Source: Halobacillus mangrovi (lineage in GTDB: Bacteria; Bacillota; Bacilli; Bacillales; Halobacillaceae). From it: a DNA stretch of 64,000 nt. The notes below the pieces were generated by a model that saw only the letters and a list, made by a program, of their open reading frames with translations, was not told the DNA's origin and made no database searches. This document shows positions 20,586-28,476 of the stretch, in pieces. The first letter of the stretch is position 1. Every line of letters starts with the position of its first letter. Position numbers and translations under genes: made by a program. The stretch lies in the NCBI RefSeq assembly GCF_002097535.1, contig NZ_CP020772.1, positions 1,922,001-1,986,000 of the forward strand, written 5' to 3'.

Positions 20586-21020
20586 ATGTACGATCCGAAG
20601 AATCCTGTTGAGAATCAGGAAGAAACAGAAAAGGCTCCAGAACATGGAGATGAGCTAGAGCAAGTGACAGAAGAGGTTGATGATCATGGGCGAGGACCCA
20701 ACCAACCTGTTTATGGTGAAAGTTATGAGGAAGAGTTCGCTCAGGAAGCCGCCGTGGCTCCTGTTCACGAGCCGATAAAATCTGAAGAGCAGGAAACAAG
20801 GATGGAAGATGATGTCAAGGTAGGTATGGCGTGGTTAGGTTTAACAGCTGCCATCCTTTCCTTTTTCTTTGCTCCTATTATTTTAGGAGCAGCAGGAATC
20901 ATCCTCGGTATCATCGGTAAGCGTCGTGGAGCAGACACTATAGGTAACATGGCGATCATCGTCAGTGTCGTTTCCATCGCATTTGCCTTGTTCTTCGCCC
21001 CGATTTATAATCTCATTTAG
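20586..21020 (+). CDS. yqfX: YqfX-like membrane protein with DUF4190-type C-terminus
   Basis: A 144-residue protein with an acidic, disordered N-terminal 85 residues (many Glu, Asp, Pro) and two hydrophobic helices in the C-terminal 60 residues separated by GKRRGADTIG. That two-helix module is DUF4190-like. B. subtilis yqfX occupies the same slot beside ispG. ATG 20586 lies after GTGAGGGTG; a frame starting 12 codons earlier has no ribosome site. Role unknown. Confidence 0.75.
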   Translation: MYDPKNPVENQEETEKAPEHGDELEQVTEEVDDHGRGPNQPVYGESYEEEFAQEAAVAPVHEPIKSEEQETRMEDDVKVGMAWLGLTAAILSFFFAPIILGAAGIILGIIGKRRGADTIGNMAIIVSVVSIAFALFFAPIYNLI

Positions 21021-21027
21021 CGTAAAA

Positions 21028-21055
21028 AAAGGTGGACCTGGACAGGTCCACCTTT
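21028..21055. terminator. Bidirectional terminator between yqfX and ispG
   Basis: A 12-base perfect stem (AAAGGTGGACCT / AGGTCCACCTTT) with a four-base loop between two convergent genes, with an A-run on the left and T-rich sequence on the right. Confidence 0.9.
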
Positions 21056-21059
21056 CTAT

Positions 21060-22169
21060 TTAAGCGTTTTGTTCTTCTTTTTCTTTTCGCTGTTTCTCGT
21101 AATGCTCTTCAGCAAGTTTATCGACTTCTTTTTTAAGTTCATCAACCATAATATCCTCAGGAACTTTACGGATGATCTCACCGTGACGGAAAAGGAGACC
21201 TTCTCCTCTGGCACCGGCAATTCCAATGTCAGCTTCACGAGCTTCACCAGGGCCGTTTACAGCGCAGCCAAGCACAGCAACCTTGATTGGAGCCTTAATG
21301 GACTGAATATATTCTTCAACTTCATTTGCAATTGAAATTAAGTCAATTTCAATTCGACCGCAAGTCGGGCATGAAATCAAGGTAGCAGCGTTGGAGGCAA
21401 GACCGAAAGATTTCAGAAGTTCTTTAGCTACTTTAACCTCTTCTACTGGATCTGCACTTAAGCTGATTCTTACCGTGCTTCCAATCCCCTTACTTAAAAT
21501 AGCACCTAAACCAGCCGCGCTTTTAACCGTACCTGCAAATAAAGTCCCTGATTCGGTAATTCCTAAGTGAATCGGGTAATTAAAGGCAGCAGCCGCTTTT
21601 TCATAAGCTTCAATGGCTAATTTAACATCGGAAGCTTTCAAGGATACAATAATGTCGTGGAAGTCCAGATCTTCAAGAATCTTGATGTGGTGAAGAGCAC
21701 TTTCCACCATGCCATCAGCTGTTGGGTATCCGTATTTCTCTAAAATGTGACGCTCTAAAGAACCAGCGTTTACACCAATTCTGATAGGAATACCTTTTTC
21801 TTTAGCTGCTTTAACTACAGCTTCAACTTTTTCACGTTTTCCAATATTTCCGGGGTTGATACGAATTTTATCCGCACCGCCCTCAATGGCTTTCAAGGCT
21901 TTCTTATAGTCGAAATGTATATCTACAACAAGTGGGATATTAATGCGTTTTTTAATTTCTGGGATTGCATCTGCAGCTCGATCATCCGGGCAAGCTACAC
22001 GGACGACCTGACAGCCAGCTTCCTCTAAACGTTTAATTTCTGCAACTGTTGCTTCTACATCGTGGGTTTTCGTTGTTGTCATTGATTGAATGACAACTTC
22101 ATCTGATCCACCTATAGTAATGTCGCCGACTTTTACAGGACGAGTATCTTTTCTGTGCGTAATTGCCAT
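21060..22169 (-). CDS. ispG: Flavodoxin-dependent 4-hydroxy-3-methylbut-2-en-1-yl diphosphate synthase
   Basis: The penultimate enzyme of the MEP isoprenoid pathway, converting MEcPP to HMBPP with a 4Fe-4S cluster. The 369-residue protein begins [16 protein letters not shown] and has the TIM-barrel part ([18 protein letters not shown]) and a C-terminal cluster domain with ISCPTCGR and [11 protein letters not shown], supplying the cysteine ligands. AAAGGAGCGA precedes the ATG. It substrates ispH, encoded about 4 kb upstream in the window. Confidence 0.97.
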   Translation of the reverse strand: MAITHRKDTRPVKVGDITIGGSDEVVIQSMTTTKTHDVEATVAEIKRLEEAGCQVVRVACPDDRAADAIPEIKKRINIPLVVDIHFDYKKALKAIEGGADKIRINPGNIGKREKVEAVVKAAKEKGIPIRIGVNAGSLERHILEKYGYPTADGMVESALHHIKILEDLDFHDIIVSLKASDVKLAIEAYEKAAAAFNYPIHLGITESGTLFAGTVKSAAGLGAILSKGIGSTVRISLSADPVEEVKVAKELLKSFGLASNAATLISCPTCGRIEIDLISIANEVEEYIQSIKAPIKVAVLGCAVNGPGEAREADIGIAGARGEGLLFRHGEIIRKVPEDIMVDELKKEVDKLAEEHYEKQRKEKEEQNA

Positions 22170-22434
22170 TTAAAATCGCTCCTTTGTATACTTACAAAAA
22201 AGGTATCTTTATAAAATTCCAATCTTCATTATAAGGGCTTTTGTCTTAAATGAGAAGTCAAGACACTTATTTGTTGCCTAATCCATGTAAAAATATTGTA
22301 AATGTACTTTTTTAAGGCCTAACAAATTATATCACGGGGCAGGGAATTAGAAAAATCATATATTATAATGAAACTAAAAAGGTTGTTTAATCGTACATGA
22401 AGTATTCAGAGAAAGAAGAGAGGGTGGTTGGGTC

Positions 22435-23061
22435 ATGCTTTCTTTTGATTGGATTGCGTTATTTATAACCATGTTAGGAACGATGTTTCTAATTGGGGAA
22501 TTGCTAGTCAATATGCGAGGAGCATTTGCCGTACTGGGAATAGGTTTCATTACTGTGTATTTCTCAAGTTATTTGGCCATGGACATGTTTTTCATTATGA
22601 TGCTTGTCTATTTTCTTGGGATTATTTTGATGGTTATTGATGGGAAACTATTAAACGATGGTACACTTGCTACAATTGGAGCAGCCGCCATGGTTGTGGC
22701 CGTCGGGTTCAGTGCTCCTAACTGGGTCGCTGGTCTTTATAGTGTAATTGGAGTTATAGTAGGAGGCGCAGGCTCTTTACTTTTCTTAAAAGTATTTAAG
22801 CGTCGTGAAATGTGGACTAAAATTACTCTCGCTGATCAATTGTCTTCAGAGATGGGCTATAATTCGATGAAAGAAACCTACCAGTCCCTTGTCGGGAAAA
22901 CAGGTGAGGCACTTACAGATATGAGGCCGGTAGGAACGGTCAGTATAGACAAAGAGGAATACAGCGCAGTTTCTAATGGGCAATGGATCTCAAGGAAAGA
23001 TTCCATTAAAGTTGTGGCTGTGGATGGAACTAAAATCCTCGTCAAGAAGATTGATAACTGA
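22435..23061 (+). CDS. NfeD-like membrane protein
   Basis: A 208-residue protein with four or five hydrophobic helices over residues 1-120 and a soluble C-terminal domain (VGKTGEALTDMRPVGTVSIDKEEYSAVSNGQWI) that reads like the OB-fold NfeD domain, including the GxA.T.LRPxG.v pattern. Short NfeD proteins usually partner with flotillin or stomatin-like proteins in membrane microdomains, but no such gene is adjacent here. ATG lies behind GAGGGTGG. The family call is fairly safe; the role is not. Confidence 0.75.
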   Translation: MLSFDWIALFITMLGTMFLIGELLVNMRGAFAVLGIGFITVYFSSYLAMDMFFIMMLVYFLGIILMVIDGKLLNDGTLATIGAAAMVVAVGFSAPNWVAGLYSVIGVIVGGAGSLLFLKVFKRREMWTKITLADQLSSEMGYNSMKETYQSLVGKTGEALTDMRPVGTVSIDKEEYSAVSNGQWISRKDSIKVVAVDGTKILVKKIDN

Positions 23062-23356
23062 AGGTAAATTCATTATTTCTTATACTTTTACTCCAATGAT
23101 CTCTAAGATGTATTCCAATCAGAACATATAAAGATGCTCTAACGCTCAATTAGATAAAAATTCCAAGCTGATAGTCTTTCTAACACAAGAGTTATCCTGA
23201 GGGTCCCCACTAAAATAATCGGATCATGAAAAATACAGCAGAAAAACCGAAAGCAAGTTATAGCATTGAAACGTAAAAAACAACATAAGAAACCATAAGG
23301 AAGTGTCATCCTAGAGATGGCGCTTTTTATTTTTTGATTTTTCTAAAACACATGGA
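23062..23356. other. Intergenic stretch after the NfeD-like gene
   Basis: About 300 bases with no recognisable gene. A 16-codon ATG frame at 23226-23276 (MKNTAEKPKASYSIET) has no clear ribosome site. A terminator-like hairpin follows at 23290-23335. The stretch could be a 3' untranslated region, a small RNA or a decayed gene. Confidence 0.4.
23290..23335 (+). terminator. Hairpin-and-T-run terminator without an obvious gene
   Basis: A ten-base stem (AAGTGTCATC / GATGGCGCTT, two G-T pairs) with a five-base loop, followed by TTTATTTTTT. It lies about 230 bases beyond the NfeD-like stop codon. Confidence 0.7.
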
Positions 23357-23395
23357 TTTTACGTGGGTATAAACTCAATGTAAATTTATTGTTAA
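23357..23395 (-). promoter_or_regulatory. PhoP-box-like array on the minus strand
   Basis: On the minus strand, four hexamers read TTAACA, TTTACA, TTTATA and GTAAAA, each separated by exactly five bases (starts at 23357, 23368, 23379 and 23390 on the plus strand). This 11-bp phasing of TTNACA-like repeats is the PhoP recognition pattern of Bacillus. It lies 16 bases upstream of the -35 of the Na/Pi symporter gene. Confidence 0.6.
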
Positions 23396-23410
23396 GATTG
23401 GCGTATATCC

Positions 23411-23439
23411 TTTACAAATAAAATGCCTATCGTTAATAA
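23411..23439 (+). promoter_or_regulatory. Candidate promoter of the Na/Pi symporter gene
   Basis: TTTACA (23411-23416), a 17-base spacer and TAATAA (23434-23439), downstream of the PhoP-like array and about 65 bases before the start codon. Confidence 0.5.
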
Positions 23440-23505
23440 TGAATAAGGTGTTTTGAAAAAAAGAGAAAAATGTAGAAACTTGGATGAAGAAAGGGATGAG
23501 AATAA

Positions 23506-25143
23506 TTGGATATCAATGTGCAGCAGATGATATTTGAATTCATTGGAGGTCTCGGAATCTTCCTGTTCGGTATTAAGTATATGGGAGACGGACTCCAAAA
23601 AGTGGCTGGGGACCGCTTGAGGGAGCTATTAGATCGATTTACGAGCAATCCTTTGATGGGAGTAGTTGCTGGTGCTGTTGTTACTATGCTTGTTCAGAGT
23701 AGTTCAACAACTACCGTATTGACGGTAGGTCTTGTTAACGCCGGTTTTATGACATTTAGGCAAGCCATCGGTGTAATTATGGGTGCTAATATTGGAACGA
23801 CAATGACTGCATTTATTATAGGTATTGATATTAAAGAATATGGCCTTCCTATATTAGCTGTAGGTGCCTTCTTGATTTTCTTCTTTAAAAATAAAAAGGT
23901 TACCAACATCGGACAAACCGTCTTTGGTCTTGGTGCATTATTCTTTGGACTGGAAACGATGAGTGGCGGAATGAAACCACTTCGTTCTTTGGAGGCCTTC
24001 CAAGAATTAACATTATCCATGAGTGATAACCCTGTTCTAGGTGTTGTCATCGGAACCTTATTCACGGTTATTGTACAGAGCTCAAGTGCCACGATTGGGA
24101 TCCTTCAGGGATTATTCGGAGAAGGGCTCATGAGTCTAGATGCGGCCCTGCCAGTTTTATTTGGTGACAATATAGGAACTACGATTACTGCTGTTCTCGC
24201 TGCTATCGGAGCGAGTGTGGGAGCTAAACGCGCAGCTTTCGTACACGTGATTTTCAACGTTCTTGGTGCTACCGTATTTCTATTGCTGTTAAAACCTTAC
24301 ACCTTATATGTAGAGTGGTTGCAAGGGGCCTTGAACCTTGAACCGGAGATGACCATTGCATTTGCTCACGGTTCTTTCAACATCGCTAACACAATTGTAC
24401 AGTTTCCGTTTGTAGCTGTATTGGCTTGGATTGTTGTAAAACTTGTTCCTGGTGAAGACTCTTTGATAGAATTTAAGCCAAAGCATCTTGATCCAATCTT
24501 TATTGAGCAATCACCATCACTTGCTCTCGACCAAGCAAAAGAAGAAGTCATCCGCATGGGTGAATATGCTTATAAAGGTTTGGAAGAAACAAGTCTTTAC
24601 TTGAACAACAAGCAACAAAAGCACTCCGAAATTGCTATGCAAATCGAAGATGCATTGAATAATTTAGACAGAAAAATTACGGATTATTTAGTGGACTTGT
24701 CTCAGGCTTCTTTGACAGATGAAGAAAGCCATAAACACTCTGCACTAATGGACTCTGTAAGGGATCTTGAAAGAATTGGAGATCACTTTGAAAATATCAT
24801 CGAGCTCATTGATTATAAAAATTCAAATAAAGTTAATTTGACTCCTCAAGCCATCGATGATCTGAATACGATGTTCGATCTAACCTTGATGACAGTTAAG
24901 CAAGCAACCAAAGCTTTAGAAAATATGAGCCGAGAAGAAGCGTTGGCTGTCGTTCAGAAAGAGAATGAATTGGATCGCATGGAACGCAGTTATCGTAAGA
25001 AGCATATCATTCGTCTGAATGAAGGGGTTTGTACTGGACAAGCAGGGATCGTATTCGTTGATATGATTAGCAATCTTGAGCGAATCGGAGACCATGCTGT
25101 TAACATCGCTGAAGAAGTGTTAGGAGAAAAAGAAAGCTTATAA
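23506..25143 (+). CDS. Na+/phosphate cotransporter with C-terminal PhoU domain
   Basis: A predicted sodium-driven phosphate transporter. The 545-residue protein has two PNaS repeats, each with the QSSS signature (VQSSSTTTVLTVGL near residue 64 and VQSSSATIGI near 190), and about eight membrane helices to residue 320. A cytoplasmic PhoU-like helical domain fills about 345-545 (RDLERIGDHFENI, SNLERIGDHAVNI). It starts at TTG behind AAGGGATGAG. A PhoP-box-like array upstream suggests phosphate control, and pstSCAB-phoU lies 6 kb downstream. It resembles B. subtilis YqeW. Confidence 0.9.
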   Translation: MDINVQQMIFEFIGGLGIFLFGIKYMGDGLQKVAGDRLRELLDRFTSNPLMGVVAGAVVTMLVQSSSTTTVLTVGLVNAGFMTFRQAIGVIMGANIGTTMTAFIIGIDIKEYGLPILAVGAFLIFFFKNKKVTNIGQTVFGLGALFFGLETMSGGMKPLRSLEAFQELTLSMSDNPVLGVVIGTLFTVIVQSSSATIGILQGLFGEGLMSLDAALPVLFGDNIGTTITAVLAAIGASVGAKRAAFVHVIFNVLGATVFLLLLKPYTLYVEWLQGALNLEPEMTIAFAHGSFNIANTIVQFPFVAVLAWIVVKLVPGEDSLIEFKPKHLDPIFIEQSPSLALDQAKEEVIRMGEYAYKGLEETSLYLNNKQQKHSEIAMQIEDALNNLDRKITDYLVDLSQASLTDEESHKHSALMDSVRDLERIGDHFENIIELIDYKNSNKVNLTPQAIDDLNTMFDLTLMTVKQATKALENMSREEALAVVQKENELDRMERSYRKKHIIRLNEGVCTGQAGIVFVDMISNLERIGDHAVNIAEEVLGEKESL

Positions 25144-25152
25144 GAAAAACAG

Positions 25153-25186
25153 AGAAGCAGCTGCTAAATAGTAGCTGCTTCTTTTT
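25153..25186 (+). terminator. Terminator after the Na/Pi symporter gene
   Basis: A 13-base stem (AGAAGCAGCTGCT / AGTAGCTGCTTCT, one mismatch) and TTTTT. It isolates the gene from the tRNA region. Confidence 0.9.
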
Positions 25187-25599
25187 GAATAGTGGAGCTC
25201 TTATGGCCTATTCTGACAGGATAAACGAATATATTTCCATAGTGAATCATCTGTATTAAATGGACTGTTTCTACTTTTGCATACGTTCCCGTTCCACCAA
25301 AAAATAGCAAGGTGAGAGGGGAAATGGTGAGACTCCTGCGGGAATGGTATGGCTGGGAAGACCCCACGGGGTGGCAAACCGAGGAGGCTTGCCTTCATCC
25401 CCGCGGAAAGCGATCCATTTCCACGACCACCTCTCCAGATGACTAGGTAACGGAAACAGCCCCATCTAAACAAAGCTATTATCTGGAATCCAAGTCTTTT
25501 AGGATAAGGAGGCGATTCTTAAAAAAGGAGGGTTTCATGTTATTATAATAACCAAGTACCTTGCGACTAGAGTTAATAAAAATTCTTTTAAAAAAAGTC
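25187..25599. other. Non-coding stretch before the tRNA operon
   Basis: About 400 bases without a supportable gene. It contains repeat copy 2 and otherwise AT-rich sequence. Short minus-strand frames here only read through the repeat. Confidence 0.5.
25310..25440. repeat. Dispersed Bacillaceae repeat, copy 2
   Basis: A GC-rich island with GGTGAGACTCCTGCGGGAA, then GGGAAGACCCCACGGGG, CCGAGGAGGCTTGCC and CCCCGCGGAAAGCGATCC, flanked by near-complementary ends (GGAAATGG / CCATTTCC). The CCCGCGGAAAG core is the reverse complement of the core in copy 1. The layout matches a family of GC-rich elements I recall in many Bacillaceae genomes; the name and function are unknown to me. Confidence 0.7.
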
Positions 25600-25628
25600 T
25601 TGAAAGGTACCCGAGTCCGTGCTATATT
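25600..25628 (+). promoter_or_regulatory. tRNA operon promoter P1
   Basis: TTGAAA (25600-25605), a 17-base spacer and TATATT (25623-25628). It lies about 64 bases upstream of a second promoter with the same orientation. Confidence 0.75.
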
Positions 25629-25663
25629 ATTTTTGTCGCCAAAAACGGCAGGGGAAATTCTTC

Positions 25664-25692
25664 TTGACGTTTTAGGGTGAACATGATATATT
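25664..25692 (+). promoter_or_regulatory. tRNA operon promoter P2
   Basis: TTGACG (25664-25669), a 17-base spacer and TATATT (25687-25692), placing the start about 25 bases before tRNA-Met. Tandem strong promoters are typical of stable RNA operons. Confidence 0.8.
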
Positions 25693-25725
25693 AATAAATG
25701 TCGCTTCGAGAGAGTGACATCAGAT

Positions 25726-25802
25726 GGCGGTGTAGCTCAGCTGGCTAGAGCGTACGGTTCATACCCGTGAGGTCGTGGGTTCGATTCCCTCCACCGCCAC
25801 CA
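25726..25802 (+). tRNA. tRNA-Met (CAT), elongator
   Basis: A full cloverleaf with acceptor GGCGGTG/CACCGCC, D-arm GCTC...GAGC, anticodon loop TTCATAC, T-loop TTCGATT and encoded CCA. The CAT anticodon and a fully paired first acceptor base pair mark the elongator rather than the initiator. Confidence 0.93.
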
Positions 25803-25829
25803 TTATTTTCATACATAATTAAGCGTCTT

Positions 25830-25906
25830 GGCGGTTGTGGCGAAGTGGTTAACGCACCGGATTGTGGTTCCGGCATTCGTGGGTTCGATTCCCATCAACC
25901 GCCCCA
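25830..25906 (+). tRNA. tRNA-His (GTG)
   Basis: Acceptor GCGGTTG/CAACCGC with an extra G at 25830 opposite the C discriminator (the histidine G-1), anticodon loop TTGTGGT, T-loop TTCGATT and encoded CCA. Confidence 0.95.
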
Positions 25907-25909
25907 TGT

Positions 25910-25986
25910 GGACCCTTAGCTCAGCTGGTTAGAGCTATCGGCTCATAACCGATCGGTCGCAGGTTCGAGTCCTGCAGGGTCCACCA
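25910..25986 (+). tRNA. tRNA-Ile2 (CAT anticodon, lysidine type)
   Basis: Acceptor GGACCCT/AGGGTCC, anticodon loop CTCATAA, T-loop TTCGAGT and encoded CCA. The genomic anticodon is CAT, but the body matches the Ile2 tRNA whose C34 is changed to lysidine by TilS to read AUA. It differs clearly from the Met tRNA upstream. Automatic calls may label it Met. Confidence 0.82.
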
Positions 25987-26000
25987 TAATTTTATCATCC

Positions 26001-26093
26001 GGAGGAGTACCCAAGTCTGGCTGAAGGGAGCGGTCTTGAAAACCGCCAGGGGGTTTACGCCCCGCGGGGGTTCGAATCCCTCCTCCTCCGCCA
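26001..26093 (+). tRNA. tRNA-Ser (TGA)
   Basis: A long class II tRNA of 93 bases with acceptor GGAGGAG/CTCCTCC, anticodon loop CTTGAAA, an extended variable arm (GGGGGTTTACGCCCC) and encoded CCA. Confidence 0.95.
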
Positions 26094-26150
26094 TGATACA
26101 TATCAATATCTGAGCGCTATACTTCATCTGAGAAAAAATTATACCTTTAT

Positions 26151-26223
<73 letters not shown>

Positions 26224-26230
26224 CTTTTAG

Positions 26231-26262
26231 AATAACAAGCTACTTGGCTTGTTATTTTTTAT
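26231..26262 (+). terminator. Terminator of the tRNA operon
   Basis: A ten-base stem (AATAACAAGC / GCTTGTTATT) and a T-run immediately after tRNA-Phe. Confidence 0.9.
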
Positions 26263-26298
26263 GTTTGAATTTCAATATTAAGGGAATTCTTAATATCG

Positions 26299-26401
26299 GA
26301 AGATAAGTTATCTTTCCAGTTGCAAAACATTTGCAACTGCAAGTACGGTTTGATAATGTAAAATTGAGAAGAGACGGGCAAGTCTCATTCTTAATTTTAC
26401 A
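26299..26401. promoter_or_regulatory. Three successive palindromes upstream of sodA
   Basis: An imperfect palindrome GGAAGATAA-G-TTATCTTTCC at 26299-26317, a perfect ten-base-arm inverted repeat CAGTTGCAAA-ACA-TTTGCAACTG at 26317-26339, and a long imperfect one with arms starting GTAAAATT and GTCTCATTC at 26358-26401. The last ends 10 bases before the sodA ribosome site. A TTGCAA (15) GATAAT promoter-like pair lies between them. They may be operators or leader RNA hairpins; I cannot assign a regulator. Confidence 0.6.
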
Positions 26402-26428
26402 TATTAATTTAAAGGAGGAGTTTTCATT

Positions 26429-27043
26429 ATGGCTAAATTTGAACTACCAGAATTACCTTACGCTTATGACGCACTAGAACCTACTATTGATAAGGAAACA
26501 ATGAACATCCACCATACGAAGCACCATAACGGCTATGTAACAAAGCTGAACAATGCTTTAGAAGGACATTCAGATCTTCAAGACAAGTCTCTTGAGGAAC
26601 TGCTTTCAAACAACCTGTCCGTAGTACCTGAAGACATTCGTACGGCTGTCCGCCGAAACGGTGGCGGTCACGCAAACCACAGCCTATTCTGGACAATCAT
26701 GTCCCCGAATGGCGGTGGAGAGCCGACTGGTGACTTGGCTACTCAAATTAACGATACGTTCGGCAGCTTCGATCAATTCAAAGAAAAGTTTGAAGAAACT
26801 GCTAAAGGCCGCTTCGGATCAGGTTGGGCTTGGCTAGTTGTGAATAATGGCAGCCTTGAAGTCATTGACACATTGAACCAAGATTCACCGATTATGGAAG
26901 GTAAAACTCCAATCCTTGGTTTGGATGTTTGGGAACACGCTTACTACCTGAACTATCAAAACCGTCGTCCTGATTACGTTTCAGCATTCTGGAACGTAGT
27001 AAACTGGGACGAAGTATCTAAGCGTTTCGACGCTGCTAAATAA
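26429..27043 (+). CDS. sodA: Manganese superoxide dismutase
   Basis: Converts superoxide to hydrogen peroxide and oxygen in the cytoplasm. The 204-residue protein has the metal ligands in IHHTKHH (His28), [11 protein letters not shown], and [15 protein letters not shown] (the Asp and His pair). The GGGHANHS and GGNGSLE-like regions fit the Mn/Fe family, and the Bacillus relatives use Mn. ATG follows AAAGGAGGAG. Strongly expressed in relatives; several palindromes precede it. Confidence 0.96.
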   Translation: MAKFELPELPYAYDALEPTIDKETMNIHHTKHHNGYVTKLNNALEGHSDLQDKSLEELLSNNLSVVPEDIRTAVRRNGGGHANHSLFWTIMSPNGGGEPTGDLATQINDTFGSFDQFKEKFEETAKGRFGSGWAWLVVNNGSLEVIDTLNQDSPIMEGKTPILGLDVWEHAYYLNYQNRRPDYVSAFWNVVNWDEVSKRFDAAK

Positions 27044-27061
27044 GCATAACAAGAGTTCGGT

Positions 27062-27090
27062 AAGGCATGGATGTTTATCCATGCCTTTTC
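27062..27090 (+). terminator. Terminator after sodA
   Basis: An AAGGCATGGA / TCCATGCCTT stem with a six-base loop followed by TTCTTTTT. Confidence 0.85.
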
Positions 27091-27150
27091 TTTTTGTATA
27101 TCTCCTTTCGTTCTGACAACACTATGAAAGAACGCAAAGGAGACATGGAT

Positions 27151-28386
27151 ATGGTGAGTAAGCTACGTGCGTGGCTGAGCCACGAAAATGTATCAAAAGA
27201 TCTGTTATTGCTGTTATTAATAGGAGGCTTATACTCCCTTGGCATATTTTTATCCAGTACATTTGTGAACATTTATTTATGGAAGCAGTCCAACAGCTAT
27301 ACAGACATTGCGCTCTACAATTTAAGCATCTATGTTTTGCAGCCTCTAACTTTTATATTTGCAGGCAAATGTGCAAAAAAAATTGACAGGGTCATCGTAC
27401 TTCGTACAGGTGTAACCGTACTGTCATTGTTTTTTTTGACTGTTCTCATTGTAGGAGAGAAAGCTGCTACTTTTAATATTATGCTGGGTGCGCTGCTCGG
27501 TGTTGGATATGGATTTTACTGGCTTGCTTATAACGTTTTGACGTTTGAGATTACCGAACCGGAAACCAGGGATTTTTTTAATGGCTTCCTAGGTGTACTA
27601 CAATCTCTTGGGGGAATGAGCGGTCCTTTGCTTGCAGGATTCATTATATCCCGGCTCAATAACTTCACAGGATACACTGTTATATTCGCAATATCCTTTG
27701 GATTATTTATTGTTGCCGTTTTAGTTAGTTTTGGTTTATCCAGAAGAAAAGCAAACGGGAATTTCTCCTTTCGAAGGATTATTAATGAAAGAAGAAATAA
27801 TAAGAACTGGAAAAGGATTTTAAATGCCCATGTGGCTCAAGGATTCAGAGAAGGCGTCTTTTTATTTGCTGTTTCTATTTGGATTTTCTTAATGACAAGG
27901 GATGAACTATCCATTGGGGTATTTAATCTTGTTTACTCCGGATGTTCTTTCCTCTTTTATTTTTTAGTAAGCAGAATTGTGAAACCAAGAAGGAGAAAAA
28001 AAGCAATATTTTTAGCGGGGCTGGTTCTGTATTTAAATGTGTTGATTTTGTTAGTAAGTAAGAGTATGTCCTTGCTCCTTCTTTACGCAGGGATAGCAGG
28101 GGTGTTTTTCCCATTGTTGTATGTTCCTTATTTATCCCTCACGTATGATGTGATCGGAAAGTCATGGAACGCGGGGGAAATGAGAATTGAATATATTGTT
28201 GTGCGGGAAATATATCTCAATCTAGGGCGGATTCTCTCCATTCTTACATTCTTAGGCGCAATCACAGTCATTACACCTGAGACGGGAATCCCTTATATAC
28301 TTCTGTTAGTGGGAGGAGGCCACTTTGTAATTTACTTCTTTATAAAAAATATTGACACGAAAATGATGAAAACGACACATAATTGA
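27151..28386 (+). CDS. yqgE: MFS transporter (YqgE-like)
   Basis: A 411-residue membrane protein with about twelve hydrophobic helices, starting KDLLLLLLIGGLYSLGIFL and including the MFS-type loop KCAKKIDRVIVLRTG. The substrate is unknown. It lies between sodA and pbpA, as yqgE does in B. subtilis. ATG 27151 has AAAGGAG eight bases upstream; another ATG two codons earlier is too close, and a longer upstream frame runs through the sodA terminator. Confidence 0.82.
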   Translation: MVSKLRAWLSHENVSKDLLLLLLIGGLYSLGIFLSSTFVNIYLWKQSNSYTDIALYNLSIYVLQPLTFIFAGKCAKKIDRVIVLRTGVTVLSLFFLTVLIVGEKAATFNIMLGALLGVGYGFYWLAYNVLTFEITEPETRDFFNGFLGVLQSLGGMSGPLLAGFIISRLNNFTGYTVIFAISFGLFIVAVLVSFGLSRRKANGNFSFRRIINERRNNKNWKRILNAHVAQGFREGVFLFAVSIWIFLMTRDELSIGVFNLVYSGCSFLFYFLVSRIVKPRRRKKAIFLAGLVLYLNVLILLVSKSMSLLLLYAGIAGVFFPLLYVPYLSLTYDVIGKSWNAGEMRIEYIVVREIYLNLGRILSILTFLGAITVITPETGIPYILLLVGGGHFVIYFFIKNIDTKMMKTTHN

Positions 28387-28476
28387 AACAAATCTCCCAT
28401 GAGTCTCGTCTATTATTAAGTAGGAAAAAGATGCTATAATAGTTACGGATTTTGTTGAAAAAGGGAGAGGGCAATC

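Noticed and set aside
25201..25473. Minus-strand frames of 64-90 codons before the tRNA operon
   Set aside because: They run through the dispersed GC-rich repeat, have no ribosome site and no family resemblance.
25921..26127. A minus-strand frame over the tRNA genes (contains EEEGFEPPRG)
   Set aside because: This is the antisense of tRNA-Ile2 and tRNA-Ser; such tRNA-derived peptides are a well-known annotation artefact.
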